Positions 12,546 through 23,480 of a stretch of DNA of 64,000 bases are shown here, piece by piece. Origin of the DNA: Quillaja saponaria (taxonomy: Eukaryota; Streptophyta; Magnoliopsida; Fabales; Quillajaceae). How positions within the stretch are numbered: the first letter of the stretch is position 1; every line of letters begins with the position of its first letter. The translations under genes and the position numbers were made by a program. The notes under the pieces are model-generated. The model worked only from the letters and a program-made list of their open reading frames with translations. It ran no database searches and was not told the origin of the DNA. The DNA is taken from NCBI GenBank assembly GCA_029379385.1, contig CM055611.1, positions 16,314,062 to 16,378,061 of the forward strand, written 5' to 3'.

Positions 12546-14850
12546 AAGGTATTCATTAGACACACATGAAGATAAGCATGTAATATTATTTCAGGTGAAG
12601 AGTAACCATGTGATAATTCATCAAAAATAACATATGACTATCTACTTAGCCAATTAATTTGATGGCTTAACCTGAATTGGGCGAGGTGAATTTATAATCT
12701 ATTGCTTCTCAAAACATGAATTATTATATTAAAGTGGTTTCTTGACTCATCTCTTTGATGGCCCTAGGGATTTTTGTGGTATCCTCTAGTTTTTTCTCTT
12801 ACTGAAGATAAAATTTCGCGTTTAAACTAACTTGGGCTCTTAGCCGAAACCTGATGAGTGCCAATTGTGGTGTGTAGTGAAGATCGGGGTATTGAATATT
12901 CAAAACCATTATATTGTGGCTCACCAGCGCAGCCCGTGGACGGAGCATGCAACCCATAATAACAAATTAAATCTTTCTACAAATCAAGCACATCATTAAG
13001 AGCTATAAATTATGGGTTATCAAGCACACAACATTAAACCTACTAGATCGTGTCACGCTAGCTTAATCTGGGAGATCGGACAAGCAATATTGTAATGATA
13101 AATGTAATCATGGCATTCTAGGAAATTATATCATTATAAGATATATACCATCAAAAATATAAATGTATATATTAAGAAAACGTGATAAATTGGTCAGACA
13201 TGACACTAAGAGATCAGGCTTGTGATTTTATTCAATAATTGTTGTATATACATGTGATTAGTGTGAAATATGGCTGATCTAGTCCTTTAAAGCAATAAAA
13301 CAACACATTCATTCTAATGTAGTGAAAGCACCAATCAATTTGTGTAGTTCGACCATTAGGTGATCTAAAATCGAATGAGCTCAGATGAAATATAAATATA
13401 TATAACGATGTTTAACAGTGTGTCAAGATGCTCAATATAAATTATAAACATAAATTCATGTTCGTGCTTACTTTCACATTGGTATTTGAAATTAAAATTT
13501 TTTCATGTCACTCCCAGCTTGGGATTTATATTTGGCCATGCCATAGGAGTTTTATCAACCATGAACTTATAATGAACAAGTAATAATTACTGAGTTCGGC
13601 CAATAGTTTATTCGAGCTTGACAACAATCAATGAACACTCTAAATATTATTTGAATGGGTTGAATGTAAAGCCACAAATTAATTTTTGTAAATGAAGGTT
13701 TGAGCATTTCATAAGGCCATAAACTATCCCGGAAATCCGAGCAAGTCATAGGTAAAGCGCATACATAGTGCTGCCTAGCTAAATTATCATGTATAACTAG
13801 ATTTATACAACCTTCGTGCAAAGCACAAATTATTTTATTTTATTTTGTGAGATTTATTACTAGCAACATTATAAACTTATATTTATTGTTTTATTTGAAA
13901 ACTATTAGTTTGAAAAAGAAAATTAAGATGATGTGACATCAAGATATTAATTGATGCACCAACTTATCTTGTTATTTGCTATTGTATCATAATATAATTC
14001 TCCTAACAATTACATTATATAATGTGAATTTTTAACTTTTAAAAACATATTTTGTTACATAGATTTTAATTGTTAGTTTTGAATATGCAGATATATTTTC
14101 TATTTAAGCCACACAAAAAAATAATAATAATAAATTGTAGCATCTATACTAAGTGCTGTCCTGATTTAAATATAGATTTATTCTATTTTTTTACAACTGA
14201 TCAGCTCTAAAAAGTATTGAAAAAAATTATTCAAGACTTAAATTAATTTTATTCATGTATGTGTAAGGTATATATTGCTTGTAAATTATAGAGAGTATGA
14301 GTAAATTAAGAATTTTTTGTTTAGGAAAAACAATTTTAAAAAATTCCAATCAAAATTGCAAAAATGAGAAAAAATAGAGAGAAACATAAAATAAAAAAAA
14401 TAAAAAAAATTGTAACAAAATGGTAGAGAAAAATACTATAGGAATTAGATTGAAAAAGTAGAAATTTATATTTTACATAATTAAGTTAAGAGAGATGTGA
14501 TAGAATTAGTGGATGATGTGACAAAATATTAGATAGATATATTGTTGATATGTTAACATCATATTCTCCTAATTATCAAGTATCAATTATATTTATTACC
14601 AAAAAAAAAAAAAAATTATATTATATCTTATAGATGAAAATTGATATTGAATTACTTTGAGAGTATCGTGTATGTAATTATACTCCAAGTAATCACGTCG
14701 CTTTGTTAATGTGTATGAGTCATGTCATGACCATCACTTAATTTTTTGATAAAGAGCATATAATTGAGTCATGCACATCATTTAGATAAGCATGAGAAAT
14801 CAAATCAAATCAATCTAGGTATCTTGCTTGGCGAGCAAATCATAGGTAGA
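12546..14850. other. No recognisable gene or element
   Basis: This 2.3 kb stretch is AT-rich, with short open frames only. An 84-codon frame on the minus strand (13567-13821) has no recognised motif and no neighbouring exon evidence, so it is not called. I saw no clear terminal repeats. Confidence 0.5.
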
Positions 14851-14859
14851 TAATATAAT

Positions 14860-15632
14860 GAGTGGCCTTATTGCCACAGTCAAAATACTTAAGGTCATAA
14901 CTTATTAATTGTAAAATATTATAGATAGACTAAATTGTATTTAATTAATAATATTTTAAAACATAATTGTATAATAAATTAAATTGCATTAAACTAAAGG
15001 TGAGAAACCCAAAAATAAATACGCTCTCTTTTCAACCTGTTCATCTTTCATCTCTTGCATCATCTTCTTTCTTTTGCTCTTCACTTTATCTTCCTCCCTC
15101 CAACTTTACAAATTATTTGGTTATCTCCCTGTCTCACATTTTTATAAATCAACAAACTAATTAATCTTTCATCTTTTTCTTTTTTAATCAAATCCGTTAA
15201 TTTTGAAAGTTATAGGATATGTGCTCATATAGGTGTACAAGATTCAAGCAGGATTGAAAATTACGTGCACAAAAAAAAATGACAATGACTGAGATTTTTA
15301 CTTCAACATTGTCATTGTTTTGTTTAAGGTGATAAATTGATAATAAAGACAAAGAGTTACAAAATTAAAATTTAACGATGTTAATCATAAGAAGAGGAAG
15401 ATATATCTAATTAGGACTCATGACTAAGAATAGATATAATATTAGGACTCATGACTATGGAGATAAATCAGAGTTGTAGTGTGAGAAGGAATTTAATTGA
15501 TGAAAAATAAATATGAAAGAGAAAGAGTTTGATGAAAGATAAATAAGAAAGAAAAATAATAGAAGGGTATTTTAGGAATGATAAAATTGATTACGTAGCC
15601 TAAAAATATTGACTGTGGCAATAAGGCTACCG
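14860..15632. mobile_element. Short non-autonomous Mutator-like element with 9 bp target duplication
   Basis: The ends are inverted: GTGGCCTTATTGCCACAGTC at the left (from 14862) matches the reverse complement of the right end (GACTGTGGCAATAAGGCTAC, 15611-15630), with one difference over about 20 bases. The flanks TAATATAAT (14851-14859) and TAATATAAT (15633-15641) are identical 9-mers. A 9 bp target duplication is characteristic of the Mutator superfamily. At 773 bp, with no transposase reading frame, it would depend on an enzyme made elsewhere. The interior is AT-rich; pyrimidine-rich 15040-15100 and purine-rich 15500-15560 suggest further imperfect inverted symmetry. Confidence 0.75.
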
Positions 15633-15984
15633 TAATATAATTATGAGTATATTTTTTAAATAAAAAATAAATAAACTTTAGTTTATCTTGTTTTCTATTT
15701 TTTTTTTTTTTTTTTAAAAACGCGAAATTGAAGTTTTAAGCCAACATTTAATACAGCAATCCATTGAGTTCTACAAATATCATATTGTTATGCAAACTTT
15801 CAACTCTCCATGCATAGAAACACAACATATATAAGTGTCTAACTTCTGCCATATTTTGTTTTCCATCTTTACAATATGTATTCACCAATTTGAGATCATA
15901 AATCTTGTGACATGTACACCTGCACACTACAAATTTATATCATGAAGTGACGTCAGGTTTCTTAGGTTATGCTACTATAATCTG

Positions 15985-16222
15985 AATCAGGTTATGCTAC
16001 TATAATCTGAATCAGCATCTGGTTTTTCTGAAGGTTCATATTTTCCATGTTTCTTCATCTCCATTGGTCTCTTCTGCCAATCCATTAATATTGCCTGAAC
16101 TGATGCCCTTTCTGGGGTTCGCTCAGGCCACATTAGGACCATAACATACACAATGAAACTTTCCCCTGCTACAATTTGACTAACCATTTTAAGTGAGAGT
16201 TCCTTTGGAGTTAGATGCAATG
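15985..16222 (-). pseudogene. PLD: Phospholipase D alpha fragment, left arm of an inverted pair
   Basis: Minus-strand translation from 16220 gives a 77-residue open frame with [37 protein letters not shown] and [17 protein letters not shown], all characteristic of plant phospholipase D alpha between its two HKD catalytic motifs. The enzyme cleaves membrane phospholipids to phosphatidic acid; this piece carries no catalytic motif. A stretch of 96 bases (32 codons), present in the copy at 36131-36895, is missing after the codons MEM. A 25-base unit is duplicated in tandem at about 15966-16015. It lies head-to-head with the plus-strand fragment at 16230-16556. No promoter or start exon is present, so it is a pseudogene piece. 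Confidence 0.85.
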
Positions 16223-16229
16223 CACCGAT

Positions 16230-16556
16230 GTTCTCACTTCACTTAAAATTGTTAGTCAAATTGAAGCAGGGGAAAGGTTCACTGTGTAAGTTGTGGTCCC
16301 AATGTGGCCGGAGGGAATCCCGAAAAGTGCATCAGTTCAGGCAATATTGGATTGGCAGAAGAAGACAATGGAGATGAAGAAACATGGAGAATAGGAACCT
16401 TCAGAAAAACCAGATGCCGATTCAGATTATAGCATAGCCCAAGAAGCCTGATGCTTCATGATATATGTTCATACTAAGAAACTTCCGCCATGTTTTATTT
16501 TCCGGCTTTACAATATTCAACAATGTGAGATCATAAATATTGTGCTCTTCCTCGTG
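16230..16556 (+). pseudogene. PLD: Phospholipase D alpha fragment, right arm of an inverted pair
   Basis: It reads in broken frames as [24 protein letters not shown] (frame damaged), [12 protein letters not shown], then KKHGE and [16 protein letters not shown], again phospholipase D alpha. A stop replaces tyrosine after ERFTV, and small insertions break the frame. It lacks the same 96 bases as the left arm (ATGGAGATG runs straight into AAGAAACATGG). From about 16440 it continues as in the copy at 36760-36930 (TTCCGCCATGTTTTA and onward), where similarity to the enzyme is lost just at the second HKD motif. It is the mirror partner of 15985-16222, with a spacer of about 20 bases. Confidence 0.85.
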
Positions 16557-17088
16557 GCGGTGTAATATCTATTCAAAATAAAAATATAATGTCAAATTAT
16601 AAACTGAACTTTACAAGTAAAAACATAACAAGAAGCTTTTCCAGAAAAAAATAAAATTATATTTGTTCCACTGAAAGTTAAATGTTATAATCGGCCAATT
16701 ATAATGTTATCTAAAAAACTATAAGTTAAAATTTTAAATGTTTTGAAAATTGTTTTATTTACAACTTGATAGAAAATTCACAAGAAGTTATTTTAGTCGA
16801 CCAAAGTTAATATATATATTGTCACCTGGACTTATCTTAGGTGGAAATTATACAGATAGTTGTATATAAATTTGATACTTGACTATTATTATTTTGCCCT
16901 AACGGTTAGATGGTGTCCAAATTTATTTACACATTTTGACTGATTGCCTTTTCGATTAGGTCAATTTATACTTAATTATGTTTATATTTTATACTTAATA
17001 AGTAATATTAATCATCAATTTTAATACCAAAATATATATATATATATTAATCACCAATTTTAGAGAGAACCAAAGAGACCCACCTTAC
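16557..17088. other. AT-rich spacer between the PLD fragment and the relic gene
   Basis: Nothing coding is recognised. It includes a short (TA)n tract at about 17032-17047. The duplicate at 36940-37020 is shorter, so either an insertion here or a deletion there separates the two copies. Confidence 0.5.
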
Positions 17089-17827
17089 CTCCTTTTTCTG
17101 CACATTTATCACCAATACCATCTATAATGTCCAGGTACATAATATTACCCGTTTCTGTCCCTTCCTTCCGCATTATTTTATTTCCAGCAAAAAAGCGTTA
17201 ATTATATAAAGGTTCACCCACAAAAACAACAGATGTTGCAAACACATTTGTAGCACTAGAGGTAATTAAGATCTCTTTTTTCATTAGGATCGTGTTTGTT
17301 TTATAATTTCATATTGGAATTATGTTAGTCTATATGGGTCGAGTTCATAATTCAGATCGGGTCTGATCTTAACTTAACACTGACTAATTTATTACTATTT
17401 TGATAGGTGTATCCTAGTCAAAATAACATGTGTCTCTACCCTGTATGTAATACTTAGCTTAAAAAAAAACATGTGTCTCTACTCTGTATATAATACATAC
17501 CTTCAAATGCAGGGAAGGGTGTTGGACGGCCTCCTATTGGATAAAACATAGAGAAAACATAAATAATACAAATACAAAATTTACACTTTATTAATTTAAA
17601 AATATTTTAATTCAGTCAAAATCATTCAAAACTTGTTGAGTCACGATGACATGTACCAAGAATGGGATGCAACATAGTGCCATTGATGCGATTTATTTGC
17701 TCTTGCCATAAAACTAAATGTAAAAAATAAATGTTTTCATTGCCATATAGGCTAAGAGAGAGAGAGAGAGAGGCACTTACAAAGCTGGTCTTATTAAAAG
17801 AGACGAAGAATATTGAATCATTGCCAT
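17089..17827 (-). pseudogene. Relic of an unidentified four-exon gene, copy 1
   Basis: Four blocks on the minus strand join in phase: exon 1 17827-17781 (47 nt, starts MAMIQYSSSLLIRPA), exon 2 17533-17501 (33 nt), exon 3 17255-17218 (38 nt, ATNVFATSVVFV) and exon 4 17184-17089 (96 nt, includes GTETGNIMYLDIIDGIGDK). Introns 1-3 start with GT (GTAAGT, GTATGT, GTGAAC), and exon 4 is followed by GTAAGG. Two defects are visible: exon 2 ends in an in-frame TGA, and the acceptor before exon 4 is TG instead of AG. The serine/threonine-rich, basic N-terminus looks like a chloroplast transit peptide, but that is inference. I do not recognise the protein. The same model occurs at 37039-37806 with different defects, which supports a real ancestral gene. 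Confidence 0.5.
17757..17773. repeat. (AG)n microsatellite in intron 1 of the relic gene
   Basis: A run of AG dinucleotides lies just inside intron 1 of the relic gene; the duplicate at 37739-37770 has an interrupted form. Confidence 0.8.
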
Positions 17828-17975
17828 GGATTTTGAATTTCTGAATGGGGTTTTCGTTTTAGTGATGAAGGAGAGATCACTTAAATAAAGTAGACTTGCC
17901 TGGTTGGATTTGGTAGTTAGGGACTCTTGTCATCCCTTCATATTCCTAAGTCCACTTATACCTAGAAAAGACATA

Positions 17976-18275
17976 CCACATTGGATAAAATGTACTTTAC
18001 ACTTATCTAAATTACCAATGGAAAACAACTACTGTCATTGGCCCCGCGGCTCCCAATGTTTGGCTCGGACGGGTTGTGATTTTTAGGACCCAAAAGTAAT
18101 TCGGAAAAGTCAAATTTTGTTTTGGTAGAAAGACTCTTTTGAGTAATACATCTCTAGTGGGCCTCCTTACAGATAATTAGTTGAAGAAGAAAAAAAAAAT
18201 TGACTATCAAAGACTTGGAGAGTATGCGCTCAAAGAAATACTTCAAGAAACAATTGTTATGATTTATGAGCATAT
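17976..18275. other. No recognisable feature
   Basis: A locally GC-richer patch at 18040-18090 (CCCCGCGGCTCCCAATG) stands out, but no gene, tRNA or repeat end is recognised. Confidence 0.4.
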
Positions 18276-18480
18276 CCATGTTTTTATTGGATGTTCCTAG
18301 GTACTAGTAAAGTTAGTTAGTATGAATAAATTCGTTGTCAAATTATTAACATTGTTACTAGCTACTAGAAAAGTTATGTTTGGGTGCACAAAATAATTTT
18401 CTCATGTGCAATCACTTTGGACCTACAATTATTTGTTTGTAAATTGTAGGAGTCGTATGTGAGCATTCATCTTGTTATGT
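18276..18480 (+). repeat. Dispersed fragment of the 438 bp repeat, with flank duplicated at 34279-34440
   Basis: It starts ATGAGCATATCCATG and contains TACTAGTAAAGTTAGTTAG and CACTTTGGACCTACAATTAT, matching 34285-34425 closely. The CCACTTTGGA...ATAATTG core is the same as in the tandem array at 57712-61372. Confidence 0.65.
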
Positions 18481-18944
18481 ATTATATATTCTTAATTTAA
18501 TTAGAATGGCCAAGGTAAAAGCAACAAGGTATAATTATTGTTTTGATCCTTTAAAATTATCTTATTTTCAATTCAATCATTTATGGTTTTTTTTTAATTA
18601 AGATATGTAGAATTATTTTATTTTTACATGAAATTCTATTTCATTCAAAATTTTTGAATCCTAAAACGAAGTCTACCAAAAAAAATTATTAGTTGACCAA
18701 AATGAAAACAAAGGTAATCTTGAGTAGGGCTGGAATTCAATTCAAATAGTGCACTATTTGAATTCGAATGTAAATTTGAATATTCGAATCCGAATAAAAT
18801 TCCGAACTCAAATTCCAACAAATTTTTAAATATTCAAACTTTTTAGTGTAGTTTGGTAATATAAAGTTTAGATTTTGTATTTAAATTTTTTTAAAAAAAA
18901 TATATTGTTGTGATTAAATTTTAATTACTTGAAATTAGAATTAA

Positions 18945-19340
18945 CATAATTGAATCAGATTGGGTTAGATATTGACCTTACCTAATATCTAGTTTATCTC
19001 CATACCTACTTACAATGACTAATTTAATAGTTAGAGTAGTTTGATTCAACTTTGTTAAACAATCATCTCATTTATTATGTGCAACTACTTTGGATTCACA
19101 ATTGTTTTTTGTTTGTTGTATGGATTGTACATGAGCATTTATCATAATTGAATCAGATTGGGTTAGATATTGACCTTACCTAATATCTAGTTTATCTCCA
19201 TACCTACTTACAATGACTAATTTAATAGTTAGAGTAGTTTGATTCAACTTTGTTAAACAATCATCTCATTTATTATGTGCAACTACTTTGGATTCACAAT
19301 TGTTTTTTGTTTGTTGTATGGATTGTACATGAGCATTTAT
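18945..19340 (+). repeat. Perfect 198 bp tandem duplication of a 438-bp-repeat segment
   Basis: 18945-19142 and 19143-19340 read identically, base for base, from CATAATTGAATCAGATTGGG to GTACATGAGCATTTAT. The unit is part of the 438 bp repeat (same order as 58560-58760). The absence of any difference, beside strongly diverged copies elsewhere, points to a recent duplication or to an assembly effect. Confidence 0.9.
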
Positions 19341-19450
19341 AGCCATGTCCTATGTAACATGATCAATTGCGTAGAGTCACATGGTAGGACTCATTCTACC
19401 CATTTTTGTAAGTTGTTCATAAGAGTTGTTATTTAATTTATTGTTAATGG

Positions 19451-19478
19451 TATAAATATATATATATATATATATATA
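19451..19478. repeat. (TA)n microsatellite
   Basis: A run of TA dinucleotides inside the duplicated block; the partner block near 46875 has only TAAATCTATACACG there. Confidence 0.9.
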
Positions 19479-20264
19479 GGTTGGTATTCAGTAAAAAAGT
19501 TTATAACACATTAGTCCACTTAACTAAAATTAAGAGTTGTCGTTGATGTTAAAGGTACATGACACTTTCTTATCTACTGATAGTGTAAAAATAGATATCA
19601 TGCACTGACAGTGAATTAAATATTAATTTTATTCATAATTTGTTGTTGCTTATAAAAAACTATTGCTTAAACAATTAAACCTGCTGATTAATTATGTTTT
19701 AGAAACTACATTTGAATTACAAAAATATGATAATAATTTGTAAAAGTTAGGTTAAAAAAAAGATATTTATGTTAGCTCAATTTTAATTAAATGATACTTT
19801 AGGTTAGCTCGATTTTTATTTTGGCGTTGTTTTTTTAGAAGAATTAGATGTATTTATGCATTAAATTGAGGCTTTTGACTTTTATATTACTATAAAAAGG
19901 TGATTTCGATGATATTTAGTACCAAAATATCCCTAATTCTTTATTAAATTATTGTAGAAAATGATACTTTAAATTATTTGTTTATTTTGAATTTTAATAG
20001 TGGGTCTAAAATCAATTGATAATATAAAATTGGATGAGAATTGTTTTCCATTTTTCCTTTTATATATGTGTGCTTTGGATTTTCAAGAAAAAGGTTTATG
20101 TGCAAAAGTGAAAATAATTCATCACAAAAATAGTTAAACCGAGGTCTAATGTTTAAACCACAACAACCTTTTTTTTTACTGAAAAAAAAAAAAAAAAAAA
20201 AAAAACACTCAGTAGCTAATATATCATCAAATTATTAGATGTCAATTGATGTATAATATTTTAT

Positions 20265-20440
20265 TCCTTATTTTAGTTCAAATGAGGCTATTGGGTCTAT
20301 GAGTTAGACAACGAGCGAAATCTCTCTCTCTTCCCATAAATCTCATACATGTGAACACATGATTCGATCTCATGTTCTTGGTATAACGCCAGAAGACTTT
20401 ACTAGTTAACCAACTGATACCTTCGATAGAGTTGTAGTAA
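20265..20440 (-). mobile_element. tRNA-derived SINE-like element, copy 1
   Basis: On the minus strand it begins near TATCAGTTGGTTAACTAGTA (box A-like, from about 20423), followed about 30-40 bases on by GAGATCGAATCATG (box B-like; consensus GGTTCGANTCC). The spacing fits an internal RNA polymerase III promoter of a tRNA-derived SINE. A second copy lies in the duplicate at 47655-47830 and a partial one at 45945-46110. No target duplication could be seen, so the ends are approximate. Confidence 0.5.
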
Positions 20441-20454
20441 TGAAATTAAAATTT

Positions 20455-20650
20455 GTTATTTTTCCTAATCACCTACACAATTATCTTTTTGTTTGTAAAT
20501 TGTATGGGTACATGAGCATTTGTAACCCTACCCTACGTAACAACACATAAATCACGTTGGTAAGACTCATTCAATTGATAATTATTATTGCCAACTTCCT
20601 GATAATGTGGTGGTTATCCAAGTAACCCCACAACCACTCAATATCCCTAT
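20455..20650 (+). repeat. Dispersed fragment of the 438 bp repeat
   Basis: It includes GGGTACATGAGCATTTGTAA, AACAACACATAAATCACG, GACTCATTCAATTGATAATT, ATGTGGTGGTTAT and CCCCACAACCA, in the same order as the monomers at 57712-61372. Confidence 0.7.
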
Positions 20651-21171
20651 CAATTTCTTGACTAAAAAGTGAGCCCAAGTTTGGGACAGTGGACTACAAC
20701 ATCCAACAAATTAGGAAGTCCCAGGACACTATGAACTTAAATTGCTTTTCCGATTTGAGAGTTACCCATATCGCCATGTGCAGTAGAGAAGCCAGCATTT
20801 ACTATCGGATCAAAATTGATTATGAAATTTTTTCTAATTGATATCCTATGTTTGGTAGCAGATAAAATAATATATATTGTAAAGATTTATAAATATTAGA
20901 TATATTCAGATAAGTAGTTATCTGATCATCCTGTATTTAGTATATAATCGGATAAAATATAAAATAGGACTAAATTATTTTTCTTAACTATTTTAGTAAA
21001 TATTAAATTACATCTTATATGACAAGCTGTGATATTACTTTGACAAAATTATCTCTAAATAGAATAATCATATAACTCATATAAATTTATAATTTTTTAA
21101 TTATATTTTTGTTCATATACATTTGTACATTTTAATTATATATGTTTTTAAATTATTCTAATTTCTATTGA

Positions 21172-21215
<44 letters not shown>

Positions 21216-21480
21216 GATCGTAACTATTTTTAAATAAAATATTTATATTTTTTTATTTTGTTTAATGTTGACTCTTAAAAATATTAATTGTAAAAAGAAA
21301 AGCAAACTACATTTTAATGGAAAGTGAAATAAAATCATATAATTTTTATAAAATAATTTTATTTTATTTTTGAATAATTTTGACTTCTAATTTTTTAATT
21401 TTTTAATTTTTTTTCGTAAAAAATAAAATAAAACTTTTTACTGACAAAAGATTTGGCAAAGAAATAGGAGAGGATCAAGA
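20651..21480. other. AT-rich intergenic sequence with a (TA)n tract
   Basis: No gene recognised. A (TA)n microsatellite lies at about 21178-21207. The region around 20830-21000 has repeated TATCTGAT/TATCCGAT words but no clear repeat unit. Confidence 0.5.
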
Positions 21481-21489
21481 TAATTTAGA

Positions 21490-21850
21490 ATTTTTTTTAT
21501 CTAAAATGTCGTTAGAGTCATCAGTACTTACTCCAGCCATCTTGCTTAATTAGTTTATTCTTTCAAGTATCTTTCTCTTAACTTAATATTGGTTATCAAG
21601 TCAACAATAAATGTCTCATAATCTCTTTTCATTTTTTAATGATAAATTCAATTTAAAAATAAAGTGTAGCATAGGACAATACTTAAAATGTAATGAATTT
21701 TTAATTTGTTCTAAACAAATTGTTGAACTAAATAGGCTAATTTACTATTTTGTTTCTTTAGGATTGTATCAATTTTAAATTTAGTCCTCCAAGAATTTTC
21801 TTAAACAATTTTTTTTCTTCAAGATTCAAAATTTTTCAATCAAGTTCTAT
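21490..21850. repeat. Direct repeat, copy 1 (partner 23130-23480)
   Basis: Shared landmarks: CTTGCTTAATTAGTTT, TTTCAAGTAT, AATGATAAATTCAATTTAAA, AAATGTAATGAATTTTTA, TTCTAAACAAATTGT and TTTTTCAAGATT. The two copies are about 1.63 kb apart in the same orientation. Related sequence also occurs at 50865-51000 and 41300-41400. Confidence 0.75.
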
Positions 21851-23129
21851 TCTTCCATTTATATGTTATCTTTTGATAAAATTATCCCTGAATAGATAAC
21901 TCATATAAATTTATAATTATTTTTTATATATTTATATTTTAAATTTTATTCTAATCTATGTTGTGTATATATATATATATGACTAAAACTATTTAAAATA
22001 TATATATTATAGTAATTAACATTACATGAAGTATTCTTAAAATAATATATTTATAAGTTTTTTTCTTTTGCATAGTGTTGATTTTTAAAAAATTGTAAAA
22101 AGGAAAATATATTTTAAGGGAAAGTGAAATAAAATCATATATTTTTTATAAAATAATGTTTTGGTATAATTTTGACTTAATTTTTGTTTTTAAGATAGAC
22201 CGCATAAGATAGAAATATCTTATCCAATTTTCTTTATTCGGTCTGCCAAATGCAGCCTTAAATCACTTATTAAAATAATATATATGAAAATTTTATAATA
22301 TTTATTGGAATTGTTAATCATGAATTTAATGATAATTTTTTTTGATTGAATAATTTAGTGATATTTAATTCATAAGTTTTTATTTTTTAGAAATATTTAA
22401 TAATTAAAGATTGAATTAATTGCACCTTGACAAATATTCTAATCACACCTTTTTAAAAAGCTTATAGATTAATTATACATGTTTTCATTTCACATTATAA
22501 AAGCTAACCATATATGCATATCATTGTCTTTGATAATATAAAACTATTTGATTAGGAAGTTGTTCAATTAAATCCGTGTAACATGCAAGATTTAAAAATT
22601 AGATTATGCAGTCTTTTCAAGATCTTAAGACATTTTTAACAAAGAGAAAAGATTTTCATCAAACTCTATTATTTCTGTTGGATAAGATAGTGATGCTAAA
22701 ATTAAGATGTCTCAAGCTCGAGTATCATGTGTGATTAGTTTTCTCCCTGAGTTGTATTGATAATATATATTAGTGAATTAAGTTATAATATTTTTGACTA
22801 ATTAATAATATTTGGTCAATTGATGTGGACGTCTTCATATTAATATAAATATTAAGTAAAAAATCAACTAATCTTACTAGAAATATAAATAATGACAGGT
22901 TTGAATTTCATTTTATACTTGCAAAACAATTCCAGACATTTAACATTAAGCTATGTAGAATTATTTTTCATTTTATACATAGATGCTACTTAATTGAGAA
23001 ATTTTGAGTACTAAAACAAAATTGACCAGAAATATTATTGGAAAAGGCAATCTTGAGGGATCTAAACATTAGTTAAGTCAAAAATAGGTCAAGAAAATGA
23101 GTTATTTTATAAAAAAATACTAAATATTA
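21851..23129. other. AT-rich intergenic sequence, partly duplicated elsewhere
   Basis: No gene recognised. 22450-22620 (TTAATTATACATGTTTTCAT, TTGTTCAATTAAATCCG) is the empty-site counterpart of 51535-51850, which carries a SINE. 22560-22870 resembles 38860-39180 (AACATGCARGATTTAAAAAT, CAAGATCTTAA). Confidence 0.6.
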
Positions 23130-23480
23130 TGTCATTGAAATCGACATTTTTATCTAAATAAGTTGTTAAAGAATCATCAATACTTATTCTTGCCTTCTTG
23201 CTTAATTAGTTTCATCTTTCAAGTATTTAACTTATTATTGTTTGTCAGTCAACAACTCTTTTCATTGTTCAATGATAAATTCAATTTAAAAATAGATTGT
23301 AGTATAGGAAAATATTTAAAATGTAATGAATTTTTATATGTTCTAAACAAATTGTAGAACTTAATAGGTTTATTTATTGTTTTGATGGTTCATAATTGTA
23401 TCAATTTTAATTTCATCCTCTAAGAAATTTTTTTAAACAATTTTTTTTTTTCAAGATTTAAAATTTTCAATCAAGTTTAT
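23130..23480. repeat. Direct repeat, copy 2 (partner 21490-21850)
   Basis: Matches 21490-21850 over its length, with scattered substitutions; the 64-codon frame inside it is not supported as a gene. Confidence 0.75.

Larger units (their letters stand above)
16225..17975. repeat. Segmental duplication, copy 1 (partner 36430-37955)
   Basis: From the phospholipase D fragment through the four-exon relic to about 17975, the order and sequence match 36430-37955: same PLD tail, same TCAAATTRT stretch, same exon blocks, and same TAGACTTGYCTGGTTGGATT near 17890 and 37870. Similarity ends near 17975 (TAGAAAAGACATACC) against 37955. The copies differ by many substitutions and small indels, so the duplication is not recent. 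Confidence 0.8.
19345..20650. repeat. Segmental duplication, copy 1 (partner 46790-48090)
   Basis: Shared landmarks in order: TTTTTGTAAGTTRTTCATAAGAGTTG, GTTGGTATTC, ACATGACACTTTCTT, CTACTGATAGTGTAAAAA, AGGTTATTTATG-like AT-rich middle, AAACCGAGGT, then the minus-strand SINE and a 438-bp-repeat fragment. The copies differ by substitutions and by the length of a (TA)n tract (19451-19478 here, absent in the partner). Confidence 0.8.

Noticed and set aside
13567..13821. 84-codon minus-strand open frame
   Set aside because: No recognisable motif, no flanking exon signals and no duplicate that keeps the frame open; likely chance.
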